Below are positions 45,301 through 55,358 of a stretch of DNA of 64,000 nucleotides, piece by piece. The notes under the pieces are model-generated. The model was given only the letters and a program-made list of their open reading frames with translations. It was not told the origin of the DNA and did not search any database. Position 1 is the first letter of the stretch, and each line of letters starts with the position of its first letter. The translations under genes and the position numbers were made by a program. The DNA comes from Vanrija pseudolonga (Eukaryota > Basidiomycota > Tremellomycetes > Trichosporonales > Trichosporonaceae): positions 2,356,001 through 2,420,000 of the forward strand of contig NC_085850.1 of assembly GCF_020906515.1 (NCBI RefSeq), written 5' to 3'.

Positions 45301-45996
45301 CTCCTCGGGGTGGCGCCGTGCCAGCCGCTTCGGGTGCGCGAGCATGTGCAGCAGGTCAGGCAGGTAGCGCTGCACGACCTGTGGGGACGCGAAGCCGAGG
45401 ATGCGCTCCGCCGACTCGGGGTCCACCTGCTGGCCAGCGTAGTCCATAAACTTGGCGACCAGCCGGTCGACGAGCGCCGTCCGCCCTTCAAGCGAGTCTA
45501 GGCATTGCCGCCTCGTGGCGAGGGGCACGGCGCCAGGCGTAAGCGGCGCAACGACGTCCTCGAACACCTTGTCGTCGATCGCCGGGCCGAGCTCGCGCGC
45601 CGAGCGCAGAGCCCACGCCTGGATGAAGGCGTTGTTATTCCCCACATGGGCGGACGTCCACGCGTTCAAGCCAGCAGCGGTCGCGAGGCCAGCGGCGATG
45701 CCGCGCGCGTAGAAGTTGTCCAGCGCCTCAAGCTGCGAGCACAGGTTGGCCGCGTGTACCTGGTGCTGCTGCCGCATCGCGGCCCCGATCCGCGCGACGG
45801 TCCCGTAGCGCTGGCACGCGGGCAGCGGATTCAGCACGTGCAGCAGCGCGTCGACGCTCCACTGCCCCGCGTCGTGGGGCGCGTGCGGCGGCCCAAGGTA
45901 CTGCGGGACTCTGGGCGTCTGCGTGCCCGCCGGCTGTGGGGGGGCGTGCCCGTTCTGCGGCGGTCGTGGGCGGAGGAGGTGGTTGAAGCGGCCCAT
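42328..45996 (-). CDS. Large helical-repeat protein of unknown function
   Basis: This is an intronless protein of about 1222 residues counted from the ATG at 45996 (MGRFNHLLRP...); an upstream in-frame ATG at 46098 would add 34 residues of no clear type. After a Pro-rich start it is helical throughout, with repeated amphipathic pairs like those of HEAT/ARM solenoids, for example SLAQAAVEAMDDWIPYSADI, IIPALSRIV and LLAYSATDEATISLLCVTMQ. I saw no catalytic motif, membrane segment or signal. Solenoids of this type usually serve as scaffolds or transport adaptors. I do not recognise the family, and the HEAT reading rests on pattern only. Confidence 0.72.
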   Translation of the reverse strand: MGRFNHLLRPRPPQNGHAPPQPAGTQTPRVPQYLGPPHAPHDAGQWSVDALLHVLNPLPACQRYGTVARIGAAMRQQHQVHAANLCSQLEALDNFYARGIAAGLATAAGLNAWTSAHVGNNNAFIQAWALRSARELGPAIDDKVFEDVVAPLTPGAVPLATRRQCLDSLEGRTALVDRLVAKFMDYAGQQVDPESAERILGFASPQVVQRYLPDLLHMLAHPKRLARRHPEELVAALEADLARVAGAVGARVWPWWDARARTIASLLKYAPHLITRVFAWVDRWDFHKEVEADGESRFELVPRVLFDLQAARLARYEPDRIVALQLDNNMTHERMSQNTRRRWLANLSDDALERYTDFWAGAEPSERDTFLRYLAPKRRLETAAKMMGKGPTHLALAELLHRSDAAGLARTALKDMESKNDGWTLEAHWLKLLPPAEARPRLLARTRHPGRETTEAEDDERAVAWCMLIENAQRSGDPAALTAVLEQLAPALAGEEPSVRARAQNTLVALPKRLFAAEGLPHLDRIIDDLMVPDCFLPRDVVVQVWAFHVISVVSAHPTSPRHAAWWDHQFHRLMRSVDDSTQISAPWDDFTIRWGEEHAVWAAFKPLIDVARASDSFALLACVCKSLGRKSYRLAPLQAELAAFIDNPAAVTSLSGQANLDTAIKFYLADSATRDERVAHVVAKHPSAIKLWPVGRRVMSARTDLLTQYLVHPVPVGVFNRPDALQTLIFPKRDHLNRCTLDQHNAFRDVRAARLSLPTLPDDHEGPQCSFDEKAASILTLCVLHGGYDVIEQYPIDREDEHKFELHRMRIFSYIDKPDGIGRTLHNAGTPFTYTVMGTCWSRSKLVPAQELQNELNIVMNDEQNDKWTRTEAARMVVSRNPIPLATTMVERFARLAVDEKGEWAWSVAVKQALRHLLAFDGAWTLIDHAVEQHGTPMLRLLLDTKPWQMAQSVRDRYVKYLVPLLEHDDDSLAQAAVEAMDDWIPYSADIIPALSRIVTNFDIEDKGLWQAAADLLAYSATDEATISLLCVTMQKLVDYPPEPDAGEDADRPGYRRAKHILDYYNADLGEDDPFHHPAERALADVLATHPELFFDAVNLLLTCIDLDWSADRILAHLELVIERAGPHSGLSWGFSVNVGEVVKGRKSTPERLETLHEVAQVLIAKDDLMSNMFANWIVIECGDHAGWPEEWRDLLRNLRRHPRIEVRYFAIQTDTSSQDE

Positions 45997-46507
45997 TCTC
46001 CTGTGCGGCGGGTTAGAACCAAACAAACAAACGACAACGGCGGTTCTTACTGTAGCAAGCCGGAGATGAATGCAGAGAACAACAGCACAGCGGCCCACAC
46101 GACTTTTATACCACCACCCGCCCAGCCCACCTCGCCGCGGCTCATGTACCGAGATTAAGGACGGACAAGTGGGACGCGGGCATCGCGGGCACTAAAGCCC
46201 ACTGCCCGTCTTCTCCGCGTCGTGGGTGTCGTCGTGCGCCGCGTTCACGCGCCGACGCGCCGACAGGTGCTGGCGCTCAAGGAGGGGCGGTGCACGGCGA
46301 GCGCCATGTACCTCCCTCTCCCTCGTCAAGACAGCATCTATTATGCATATGGCAATGAATGAATGTGGGTGAGACGTTGTAATGTACAACAAGTAGTCAA
46401 GCCAAGACGGCCCTCCACCGCGGGCTCATGAAACACGGCAAGCAGGCGCGACGCGCCTCCGCGCCTCCACCCGTCGGCACCTTCCCCTCCCTCCCTCTCC
46501 CTTCTCC
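45997..46507. other. Gap between the solenoid gene and the HPP gene
   Basis: About 510 bp between two minus-strand genes: the promoter of the solenoid gene and the 3' end of the HPP gene. No gene seen. Confidence 0.4.
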
Positions 46508-47845
46508 CTACTTTGTCCCCGGCGACAACTCGCGCGTAGTGAGCGGCGGCATGCTCGCCAATCTGGGGGACATGGGCGTGCGCTCACGGCGCGTACTGGC
46601 GCTTCTGCCGCGCCGGCCCGGGGACGCGCTCGGCGTGCGCACGACCTCGAGGTCGGGGCTGTCGTGTGACCGGCTCGAAGTATCGTGCTCGCCACCATCG
46701 CCGTCGCCATCGTCCTCGGCCCACGTTTCCAGCGGCTGCGGGCTCGCGACGCTGCGCAACCTCGACGCCTGGCTCTCGCGCGAGAGCACGCGCTCCATGT
46801 CCCTAAACCCGAACCCGGAGCCGGTCTCGGCGCCCATCTGCACGTCGTCCTCGTACCGCTCTTCGTCGCCCTCGGGCGTGTGCACGAATATCCGTTTGCC
46901 ATGCAGCCAGTAGGCGGGGTAGCGGCGCCGTCCGACATTCTGCTCGTGTGAGCGGGGCGAGCGAAGGGAGGGGGAGACACTCCGCTTCGGCGATTACTTT
47001 ACGCCACGCCGCGCCACTCACGTTGATTATCAGCGCCCAGCCCGTCATGAGCAGCGCCGAGATGAGGATGAGGTAGATGTACCGCCAGGACAGGTTGACC
47101 GCGTCTTCGTTGACAGCGGCGATGAGGGCCGTCGCGCCGCCGCTGGGGCCGTTAGCGGAGCTGTGCCAGGGAGCCATGGGGCCACGACTTACGGTGGGTG
47201 CACCGTCCCGGTAATCTGCATGGCGAGCAACGACAGGGCCATGCACAGCGCGCCGTTGAGCCACACGAGGTGCTCCAACGCGCCCTTCTCGGCCGTCTGC
47301 GTAAGATGGTACGCGGTAGCATGCCGGAAAAGCTTGGTGACCGCGACGCCGAGCACGGCAGAAACGACATGGCCACCGAGGACATGGCGCGGCTGCGCGA
47401 GCGGGCTCTCGCTCGTGCCGTAGACGAGCACGGCGGTGGCCCCGAAACTCGCAATGATGAGGGGCACGCCGCGGTCGGCAAACCCAGTCGCGTTGACGAT
47501 TTCGACCAGCGCGATGCCGACAAACGACCCGAGGAAGGACAGCAGCCAGATCTCGTACTTGAGCGGGATGTGCGCGAGCCAGCTGAACGGCGGGAACGGC
47601 AGCGGCATGGCCGGCAGCTCGGCGTCCTCGTCGTCCCCCGCCTTGGAGGGGTCTTGCTCGCGATAGCCTAGGAAGCGGCGTACCCCCGGCGGGAGGTATG
47701 TGCGCAGGTCGCGCTCGACGGTGAGCAGCGTGCCCTCCGACGACGGGGGCGGGGGCTGGGGCTTGGGCTCGGCGACGCTAGCTGCTGTCACGGGCATAGG
47801 CAGCTCGTTGGGCGCCGCAGCGCGGCGTCGGAGCCAGCCCGCCAT
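46508..47845 (-). CDS. HPP family membrane protein
   Basis: This is a 401-residue membrane protein of the HPP family. The family is named for the His-Pro-Pro motif, here TVHPPGGATALIAAV, and plant plastid and cyanobacterial members have been linked to nitrite transport. Exons on the minus strand are 47845-47193, 47142-47022 and 46939-46508. The intron between HPP and GGAT falls in the signature itself. Four or five hydrophobic segments lie between about 105 and 270 (IWLLSFLGSFVGIALVEIV, VPLIIASFGATAVLVYG, HVVSAVLGVAVTKLF, YIYLILISALLMTGWALIIN). The last 110 residues are cytosolic, acidic and Ser-rich. The transported substrate in fungi is not known to me. Confidence 0.9.
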
Positions 47846-49770
47846 TGTGGTGCGTGACGATTAGACAAGACACAAGACGAGAGTTCGCATCGCTCGTTAA
47901 TACATGCCTGCGTCCAGCTAGCTGCCTGTGCGTGCATCATGCCGGCGTGCGTGCCTTCAGCTTCAGCGGCGACGTTTCCGCGCACACTGTAGTGATCGGA
48001 AGTCAGTGGGGTGGGAGGGAGGTGGTGAATCTCCGATCGTCGGATAATCACGCCGCACGCCGCCATGACTGCGCGCGGGATGCTACTTCTGGGGGGTGAA
48101 GGGGGTCGATACGAGCATGCAAGGATATGTATCGTGGCTTCTTCGTCACGGAGAGCAGGTAGCGGAGACGCCGGACTGACAAGATGGACATAGCAGAGAC
48201 GACTTGGCGGTTTGTTGACACAAAGCCAAGACGGCGGGCCCCGCTCGGCAGGACAAACCGTGTCGGACATGGCGTCGGCGTTCCCCCTCCCTCCCTCCCC
48301 ATCCTCCTCCCACACCACCGTCGTCGGTCTATATGCCGCAGGTTTGCCCGAGGCAGCGTCGATACGCGGCGTCTCAGTCACCACTGCCGTACCGGTAGTC
48401 ACCGACGACGACAGAGACAGCGGCAACAGCGGCATCACGAGACACCGCGGCCAGCCAGCGATCGCGTCGCGATCGGAGAGTCGACCCTGCACCAGTGACT
48501 ACTGGCCCGCCTGCTCGCTCGCCCCACCCACAGCGCCACCGCCTCCCCTTTGCCGTGCCGGTCTTCGGCAGAGCGGCAACCCACTACTGACGCACTTGGC
48601 CGCACCACCTACCTGTACGGCCGACGACGACGTGTACTCACCACTCACTCCGCAACGGACTAGCGTCCCCCTCCGCGCCTCACGACGGCGCCGCCGATCC
48701 CGACGCCTAACGGCGGATTGTGCGCTACGGTGCGGTATTGATCGGGGCTGGATACATGCCGCGCGGGCACACCACTACCACTTGCACAAGTACCCATTCC
48801 CACCGTCCCGCCGGAACGTGGGTATGCGCACCGAACCGAGACGTTGGATCGATCCGGTCACTCGCGGGGCGTTAACGTGGGCTATCAAGATGCGCGCCGC
48901 GCCGGGAGCGCGGCATGGGGCTAAGAGGTGTGGGGTGATGGTTTGTCCACGGGATACCGGCGCGTCCATACATCATCTCGGCGTCCATCCTCGGCACCGC
49001 CAACTTCAGCTCTTAACATACAGTTCTTGGCCAAGCTCCACGAGCTACATTGCTCGCCATGCTGGTCGCTAGCGCCACACAGCCCCCTGACCCAACTGAC
49101 CTCTTGACAAGCGTGAACCTTCAGTGAGTCACTCCAATGCAACCCATATGGGCGAGGGGCACCGCGTGGTTCTAGAGTTACGGCCGTCCGGTGGCTCCGG
49201 ACTATCCCTTGCTCGAGGGCGACCGCGCGACAGGACGACATCAGTGGTGCGCCGCGTTATGCCACACTCCTCAGCAGTAGGCATGGCGCGACACACCTGG
49301 CCGGCAACCAGAGTTGAAGTAGAATGCGGGAGCGTCGACGCAGCTGGCGTGGTCGGTTGCGTCACGGCTGAGTCGTCGAGCTCGACGACGGGCGTGGAAG
49401 AGAGGGAGAGAGGAAGGAAGGAAGAGAGAAAGAGAGGAACCATTGACTTGCCGGCGGATGACTATGAGAAGAACGACAACTGTTAACCCTCCTTCTGATT
49501 TCTGAGGTGAGGTGGCGGGCAGGTGAGAACTTTGCGACAAGTGAAGTGGAAGAAAGAGGAGGGCGAGACGGAAAGGGACGAGGAAGCAGGTGTCGCCCCC
49601 AACTCTGTTGTCCTCTTGGCTGACGGATCGTCGGCCACCCCCTTCACTTTGCACACGATCTTTGAAGGAAATCTGTTCCATCGAGTTTCTTCGGAATGCT
49701 CTACACAGTTTACTTCTACAAAGCGATCGACGCTGATATCAACGGAGCCACCTCACGCAGCCACGGCCAC
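47846..49770. other. Long region without a supportable gene
   Basis: About 1.9 kb. The longest plus-strand frame (48212-49072) is Ser/Arg/Pro-rich and has no domain, and it overlaps an equally long minus-strand frame. A purine tract AGAGAGGGAGAGAGGAAGGA and its extension lie near 49400-49437. It may hold a promoter for the HPP gene and a 3' region for the next gene. Confidence 0.35.
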
Positions 49771-51091
49771 TTAGCCCTCCTCGTCGGTCTCGAGCTCACC
49801 CTCCTCCTCCTCCTCGTCCTCCTCGACCATCTCGTCCACCTTCTTCCCCATCTCGCCCACCTTCTTCTCCATCTCGTCCGCCTTCTTCTCCAGGCGGCCA
49901 ATGTCGCTTCCAAAACGGTTGCCAATGAGCATCGTCTGCGCCTCGACCTTGTCGATGGCGTTCTGGAGCTCGGTGCGGTTCAGCTCGAGGTGGCGGTACG
50001 CGTTGTTCGCCTTCCAGTCGATGCCGGCGATCGACTGGTCGACCGCGAGCGAGCGGGCGTCGAGCGTCGCGACGTGCTGCTTGAGCGCGTGGATCTCGTT
50101 GTTGATCACTGCGACGGACGCTTGCGTCGCGCTCGTGTAAGGCAGGGGCGTGGACAGGCGCTTCTCGAGCGCGAGGAACTGGTTCTTGATGGCCGCGACG
50201 TCCGAACCGAGAGGCATCAGCGCCGAGAGGTTCGCCTCGAGCACCGACGAGCGGTACTCGGTCACGCCGAGACGCTGGCGCGTGCTATGCAGGTCGTGCT
50301 GCATGCCGGCCAGCTGGTCCGCTGACGGGCCAGGCTTGGCCTGCTGCGTGGCCTTGACGCCGCGGAATTCGGTGTACACGGTCTGGAGGTTGGCTTGGAG
50401 GATGGTGATCTGGTCGGAGAGCTGGCTGATCGTCTCTGCTTTGTCAGCGAGGAAAGGAAAGGGAAAGGGCGAGGAAAGAAGCAAGTAAACCACACTCACT
50501 GTTCTGGTTGTTGATCAGGCCGAGAAGCTGCGCCGCGTCGGGGGCGGCATTCGCGCTCGCCGCCACGGGCGCCCCGTAGCACAACCCACAAAAGTTGTAC
50601 AGTATGCCGTGCGGGCACAGAGCGTACGTGGTTGCGGCCGAGCTCGGGATGGGAGCTTGGACGAGTGCGGTGTGTGTCGACGTGTGTGCCGGCACGGGGG
50701 GAGCCTGGGAGCGCGGCCAGTTGTTGACCGGGGCGACGTCGGCGACAGCAACACGCGTGACCTGCTGGTTCTGGTTGTTCTGGTCGTGGTTCTGGTTCTG
50801 GTTCTGGGTGGTCTGCTGGCCGGCGAGAGCGTTCGGAGGGCTCAGAGCCGTCGCGGGGCTGCTGAGCACCTCGACGAGCGGGCTGGGCTGCGCGCCAGCC
50901 GCAGCGGCGGGGTGCGTCGCCGGCGTCTGCGGGGTGCGCGGCTCGTAGACCTGCCCAACGCTAGCGTTGCTGGCAGCAGTAGGCGTGGCGGCGTGCCCCG
51001 GCCCGCCGGCGGCCCACGCAGTGTAGTCGGCAAAGCTGACCTGCGTGGGGTCGAGAGGGCCGTTGCTGTTGTGGGTGTGAGACGAGGACAT
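49771..51091 (-). CDS. Low-complexity/coiled-coil array gene A
   Basis: This is a 419-residue protein of unknown function and the last (3'-most on the minus strand) of six similar genes. Exons are 51091-50500 and 50438-49771. Residues 1-197 are Ala/Pro/Gln/Asn-rich with a QNQNQNHDQNNQNQQ tract and a short Cys-containing patch (YALCPHGILYNFCGLC). A phase-1 intron separates them from a long coiled coil (TETISQLSDQITILQANLQT onward). The tail is highly acidic (EEDEEEEEGELETDEEG). The Cys patch (CPHGxxxxxCGLC) could bind metal but is not a motif I can name. Its family link to genes D, E and F rests on the layout and the intron place and phase. Confidence 0.75.
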
Positions 51092-52726
51092 GATACCAAC
51101 TGGGTGGGTGGGTGGCAAGTAGGTAGAAGATACAGACAGCGTGGGATTATGTACCGTGTGCATTTCGAGGGGGGGGGGGGGCGAGGACAGGACGGACAAG
51201 CAGACAGCACGCACCCGACTCGACTGGCTGGCTGCCCGCCGACCGACGCGTGTAAGTGGCGGATGTGGGGTGTGCGTGCGGGGAGCACTCTCGCAACACA
51301 CACAAACGTCATTCATCCCCCTTCTGCGTGCCGAGGCGAACCAATACCAATCGTTACTCGTGACTCATGTTAGTTGGATGCACCGCCTGCCTCGTCTGCC
51401 CGTGCCTCCGCCTCCTCCTCCGCTAATAGCTCGGCATCGAGGGGGGGCCAGCTTTGCTCCATCGGCGGCGCCCTCGATATGTAACAACTATAATCTCCTC
51501 CTCGTCGGGATAGGCACCGAGCGGTGCTCCAACTTGGCCATTACTTAAGCTGCTGAACTTGAAACACACCTTGGGGACCCAGTTGCCGCTGGAGCGCCGG
51601 CACAGCCGTGGGACGACGTTGGGTGGTCTGGTTCATCGGGATTGTGAGCTGGGGCGCAGGTGTCGGCGGGAGGGACAACGGGTAAGACAGTGTTCAGGCA
51701 GCGGCACCATTATAAACCAAGTCTCAAAAGCGTCAGCTGCGGTATGGACAGCGGTTGGTTGCAGCAGCGGATGGCGGGCGAGAATGACTTGGCTGCCGAT
51801 CAGCCAGAGAGCAAACCGGACGCACATGGCGGGGCTCCCTCAGTTGCCGTCTGCACTGGGTGGAAATGAAATTGCCGAGCCTGTTATGGGTGGTACAGTA
51901 TCCAGGCACCCGAAGGACACTACTGCACCGCTGTGAGAGTGTTTACATATTCCCGATGACAGGAGGGAGTTTACTGCCTAGACTGCCAGGGTGGGAGAAG
52001 GGGATTTGGGGGCTATGTGCCGGGATTGGGGCCGGGGGAGTTGAGGTTAGAAAGATTGAGATTGGAAGGATTGACACAATCAAGGATGATGCCAGCGGAA
52101 AGGTGTCATCTGGGATGACATGATTGGATTGGCAGCAAGCATGACACCTAGTACCTCTGGTGCAGCCTCAACGGCAGCCTTTTCTGAGCTCTCAGCTCCA
52201 TGTGGCATGGGTGAGTGTGTAGGGACAGTGTGACGCGGACGGGTCGGGGGCGTCGTTGTGCGTGCTCTGCTGCACGCTGCAAGCCGTCATCGTGCGAGGG
52301 AGCAACGCTGGTAGCTGCATGCCTAGGTGCCTCAGTGACGTCTGTCAGGCCATGATGACGTTACTGTAGTGTGCAAGGGGTGAGCGATCGTCGGGGTGGT
52401 AGCATTGTCAGGCTGGTGGGAGTGTGGCGGCGATCATTTTTCGGTTTTGTTTGCAGTTTGCCGCTGTGGCATCCGCCACTCGTTGTCTCCACCCTCCCAC
52501 GGAGCACACACGCACAAGTGAGACTCTATACATCGTCACTGATTACTAAAGAGATTATACGGAAGATAGCGGACGAGATGCGAGGGACAGGGGCGGGGGG
52601 TGTGGGCATGCAGTCTACGAGCAAGTGACACCGGCTCACTGCGAGCAAGCATTGCAGAGATGGCGAGGGGTGGGGCGGAGCACGGGGTGGAGCACGGTGG
52701 GGTCATGTGGTCGTATGCGGAGCCGA
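51092..52726. other. Gap within the coiled-coil gene array
   Basis: About 1.6 kb, two to three times the usual spacing in this array. It has a run of 12 G near 51170-51181 in the upstream region of gene A. I found no surviving array member here. Confidence 0.35.
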
Positions 52727-53266
52727 CTAGTCGTCGATGTGGGCGTTGCTCTCGTCGTCGGTCACGGCGTCGTAGTCGAACGGGTCGCTGGCCTTCTGGA
52801 GCTCCGCGACGTCCTCGTCAAGCTGCTTGATCCGCGTGCCGTGTTTGGTGTGGTTCGTTTCGATCTGGAGCTTGAGTGCCGCGATCTGCTTCTTGGTCTC
52901 GGTGCAGTACGCCTTGAACTCGCGCGCGAGCTTGGCGTTGGCGGCTTTCAGGGCCTTGATCTCCGCGGCCAGAGTGGCATTGTCGGGAGGAGGGGCAGGG
53001 GCGAGATTGCGGCGGTTGCGGCCGTACTCGTCCGAATCGAGCGCTTTGAGTGTCGACTTGGGACCGGCACCGGATACCTGCTCGGCGTCGGTCTCCTTCT
53101 TGGATCGGGCTTTCTCGGTCTTCTTGGATTCAACGGCAGTGGCCTTCTTGGACTGGGCGGCGGCGGCTTGCTTCTTGGGCTGGGTGGCGGCCTTCTTCTT
53201 AGGTGGTGTGCCCGTCTGCTTCTTGGGCTGGGCGGCCGTCTGTTTCTTGGAGCGTGTGGGAGGCAT
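52727..53266 (-). CDS. Low-complexity/coiled-coil array gene B (Lys-rich)
   Basis: This is an intronless 179-residue protein of unknown function. Residues 1-60 are built of KK-containing repeats (RSKKQTAAQPKKQTGTPPKK), like a histone H1 tail, so a nuclear or nucleic-acid role is possible. Next comes KSTLKALDSDEYGRNRRNL, a motif shared with genes C and D. The rest is a coiled coil (NATLAAEIKALKAANAKLAR onward) with an acidic end (DYDAVTDDESNAHIDD). Confidence 0.75.
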   Translation of the reverse strand: MPPTRSKKQTAAQPKKQTGTPPKKKAATQPKKQAAAAQSKKATAVESKKTEKARSKKETDAEQVSGAGPKSTLKALDSDEYGRNRRNLAPAPPPDNATLAAEIKALKAANAKLAREFKAYCTETKKQIAALKLQIETNHTKHGTRIKQLDEDVAELQKASDPFDYDAVTDDESNAHIDD

Positions 53267-53960
53267 GTTGTTGGTTTCTCGAGACTATCGGTGGGGAATC
53301 GCGTCGAATGAGATGTGGATGAAGGGGGCCAGCGTGAAGGGCCGTTGGCGCGGATCAACCGGGCTGTGGACTAGGGTGGAGCTTGGGTTATGGGCCTGAA
53401 GGCGGGCTGGGTAGTGTCTGAGGCTCAGGGAGTTTGTGGCAGGTGTGTAGATGAGGGGTGGGGGCGTTCTCTGTAACTTGAGAAGTGGAGATAAAGGGTT
53501 GCGATTGGTGAGGGTGAGAAACGACAGTGAAGGATGCAGGCGCGCTCGCTGCACCTTTAAATGCCTGATAACGTCTATCGTACATACAGCAGCTCTACTG
53601 ACCAAGGTGAGCATGATAACTGCTTGACCGACAACAATAAGATCAGTGTGTGTGTGGCGATCACTCCGTCACCTCGAGTTGGCGGCGTGTTTGCAGCAAC
53701 CGTGCGTTGTAGTGACTGAACAATACCCCGCGCAGCAAAATGCAGGAACAAACACACCCGATACCACACGCTGCATGCATACGATGAACAATGGCCAACA
53801 TTGGTGGGCTATCTCGAAATCGATCTTCACACATTACATTGACACTGGAGACTCATTGTCGTGCCTGTTCTCTTTCCTAACGCGCGGCAGAGTCGACGAG
53901 TTGAGGTGCAACGTAGGGAGGATACATGTTGTCGGACTGCAGAGAGCCACATATGCAGAA
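53267..53960. other. Spacer between array genes B and C
   Basis: 694 bp holding the promoter of gene B; no gene seen. Confidence 0.35.
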
Positions 53961-54677
53961 TCAGATCCTTTGGAGGATGTCGTCGATAGAGTTCCCTTGC
54001 GCCCTCAGGGCCTGCGCATGGGAATGAAGCACCCCATTATGCCTGTCTAGCCGTGTCTTCAGACCATCGACGCGTTCTCGAAGGCTGGCGTCCTCATAAC
54101 CCGTCACCTCCTCGAGGGCCTGGATCCTGCGGACGAGTAGGTGTATGGCCGCCCTGAGTCCGAGGATCTCGTTCGCCACCGCCGGCTGTGCTGGTGCCTG
54201 AGGAGCATTATCGTTGTTCGCAGTCGGAGCTGGGGCGGCATTGGCAGCGGGGGCGGGGGCTGGGGCAGGCGCTGGGGGTGGAACAACTGCGGGAGGAGGT
54301 ACTGGTGCAGCCGCTGGAGCAGGTGCTGGAGCAAGGACTGGAGCAGGTACTGGGGCTGGCGCTGGAGGAGGTGCTGGAGGAGGCGCTGGAGCAAGGTTAG
54401 GGGCAGCGGCAGCTTGAACCGGATTGACAGCTGGGGCGGGAACCGGGGCTGGAGGCTGGATAGGAGCTGGAGCCGGAGCCGGAGCCGGGACTGGGGCGGG
54501 AGCAGGAGCAGGAGGTGGAGCAGGGGCCGCGACGGGGTTGGCAGCAGCAGCGGCGGCCGCTTGAGGAGTGTGGCGGGAGTTTCCTCGACCGTAGCCATTG
54601 GGATTGCCGAGAGCGTGAAGACTAGACTTCGGTCCAGCCTTCCCGTGTTCGAAGTCTCCGACAGTGATAAGAGGCAT
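53961..54677 (-). CDS. Low-complexity/coiled-coil array gene C (Pro-Ala-rich)
   Basis: This is an intronless 238-residue protein of unknown function. Near the N-terminus it has KSSLHALGNPNGYGRGNSR, the array motif. Residues about 38-168 are an extreme Pro/Ala repeat (PAPAPVPAPAPAPAPIQPPA and similar). The C-terminal 70 residues form a coiled coil (ILGLRAAIHLLVRRIQALEE onward). The Pro-Ala stretch would be extended and flexible, placing the coiled coil at a distance from the N-terminal motif. Confidence 0.74.
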   Translation of the reverse strand: MPLITVGDFEHGKAGPKSSLHALGNPNGYGRGNSRHTPQAAAAAAANPVAAPAPPPAPAPAPVPAPAPAPAPIQPPAPVPAPAVNPVQAAAAPNLAPAPPPAPPPAPAPVPAPVLAPAPAPAAAPVPPPAVVPPPAPAPAPAPAANAAPAPTANNDNAPQAPAQPAVANEILGLRAAIHLLVRRIQALEEVTGYEDASLRERVDGLKTRLDRHNGVLHSHAQALRAQGNSIDDILQRI

Positions 54678-55358
54678 GTTGGGTTGAGGGGTGGACGATT
54701 GAGTAACGATGGTGAGTCGGTGAGTACTGGATGAAGCTTTGCTGTGCGTAGAGGAGAGGAGGTTGGATACGAAGTACAGCAGACGGGAAGAGTAGCATTT
54801 AGGCAGGTGGTCTTAATCTTATGCACAGCAACCCATACCATTCATCCGTCATCTATCAGTCATCAACGAATGCGTGATGGAGCCAGTGTGAGCAAATGGG
54901 GTTACAAGAGCCGTGGTGGCTCTGCCACAGTAGCTCACACACAATGTGGCATCGTGCCTCGTAATAGGTGGGTACGACCTGTATTCGTGGCGGAACAATA
55001 GCCTCTTTAGAGTGAACTCAACGGGGCAAGGCAGTTCTTGTGCCCTGGGGTGTGGTTGAAGTGATCCTGGTGCAGGTGCGAGCATTGCCGACTCGCACCA
55101 CGCGGTGCGACAATGGCACAAGGGGTGAACAGAATGATGCGAGACATGCGCGAGGTGACAGAGGCAATGACTCGTTCAGACAATACAATCATCAGCTTGT
55201 GCGTTTGCTGCGAGGCAGCTGCAGTGGCATTGTCATGGCATGGCATCAATCGGATGTGCGGCGCGGAACAAAAGGCATTGTGCTCCGACTCCCAGGCACA
55301 CGCTGCAAAGGCAACTCGCCCCGTGTCCAGCTTTGGTGCAGAAACGATCCTCACAGCA
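54678..55358. other. Spacer between array genes C and D
   Basis: 681 bp holding the promoter of gene C; no gene seen. Confidence 0.35.

Noticed and set aside
48212-49072. 286-codon plus-strand open frame
   Set aside because: Ser/Arg/Pro-biased with no domain, intron signal or homology pattern; an equally long frame lies on the other strand, as expected from GC-rich DNA.
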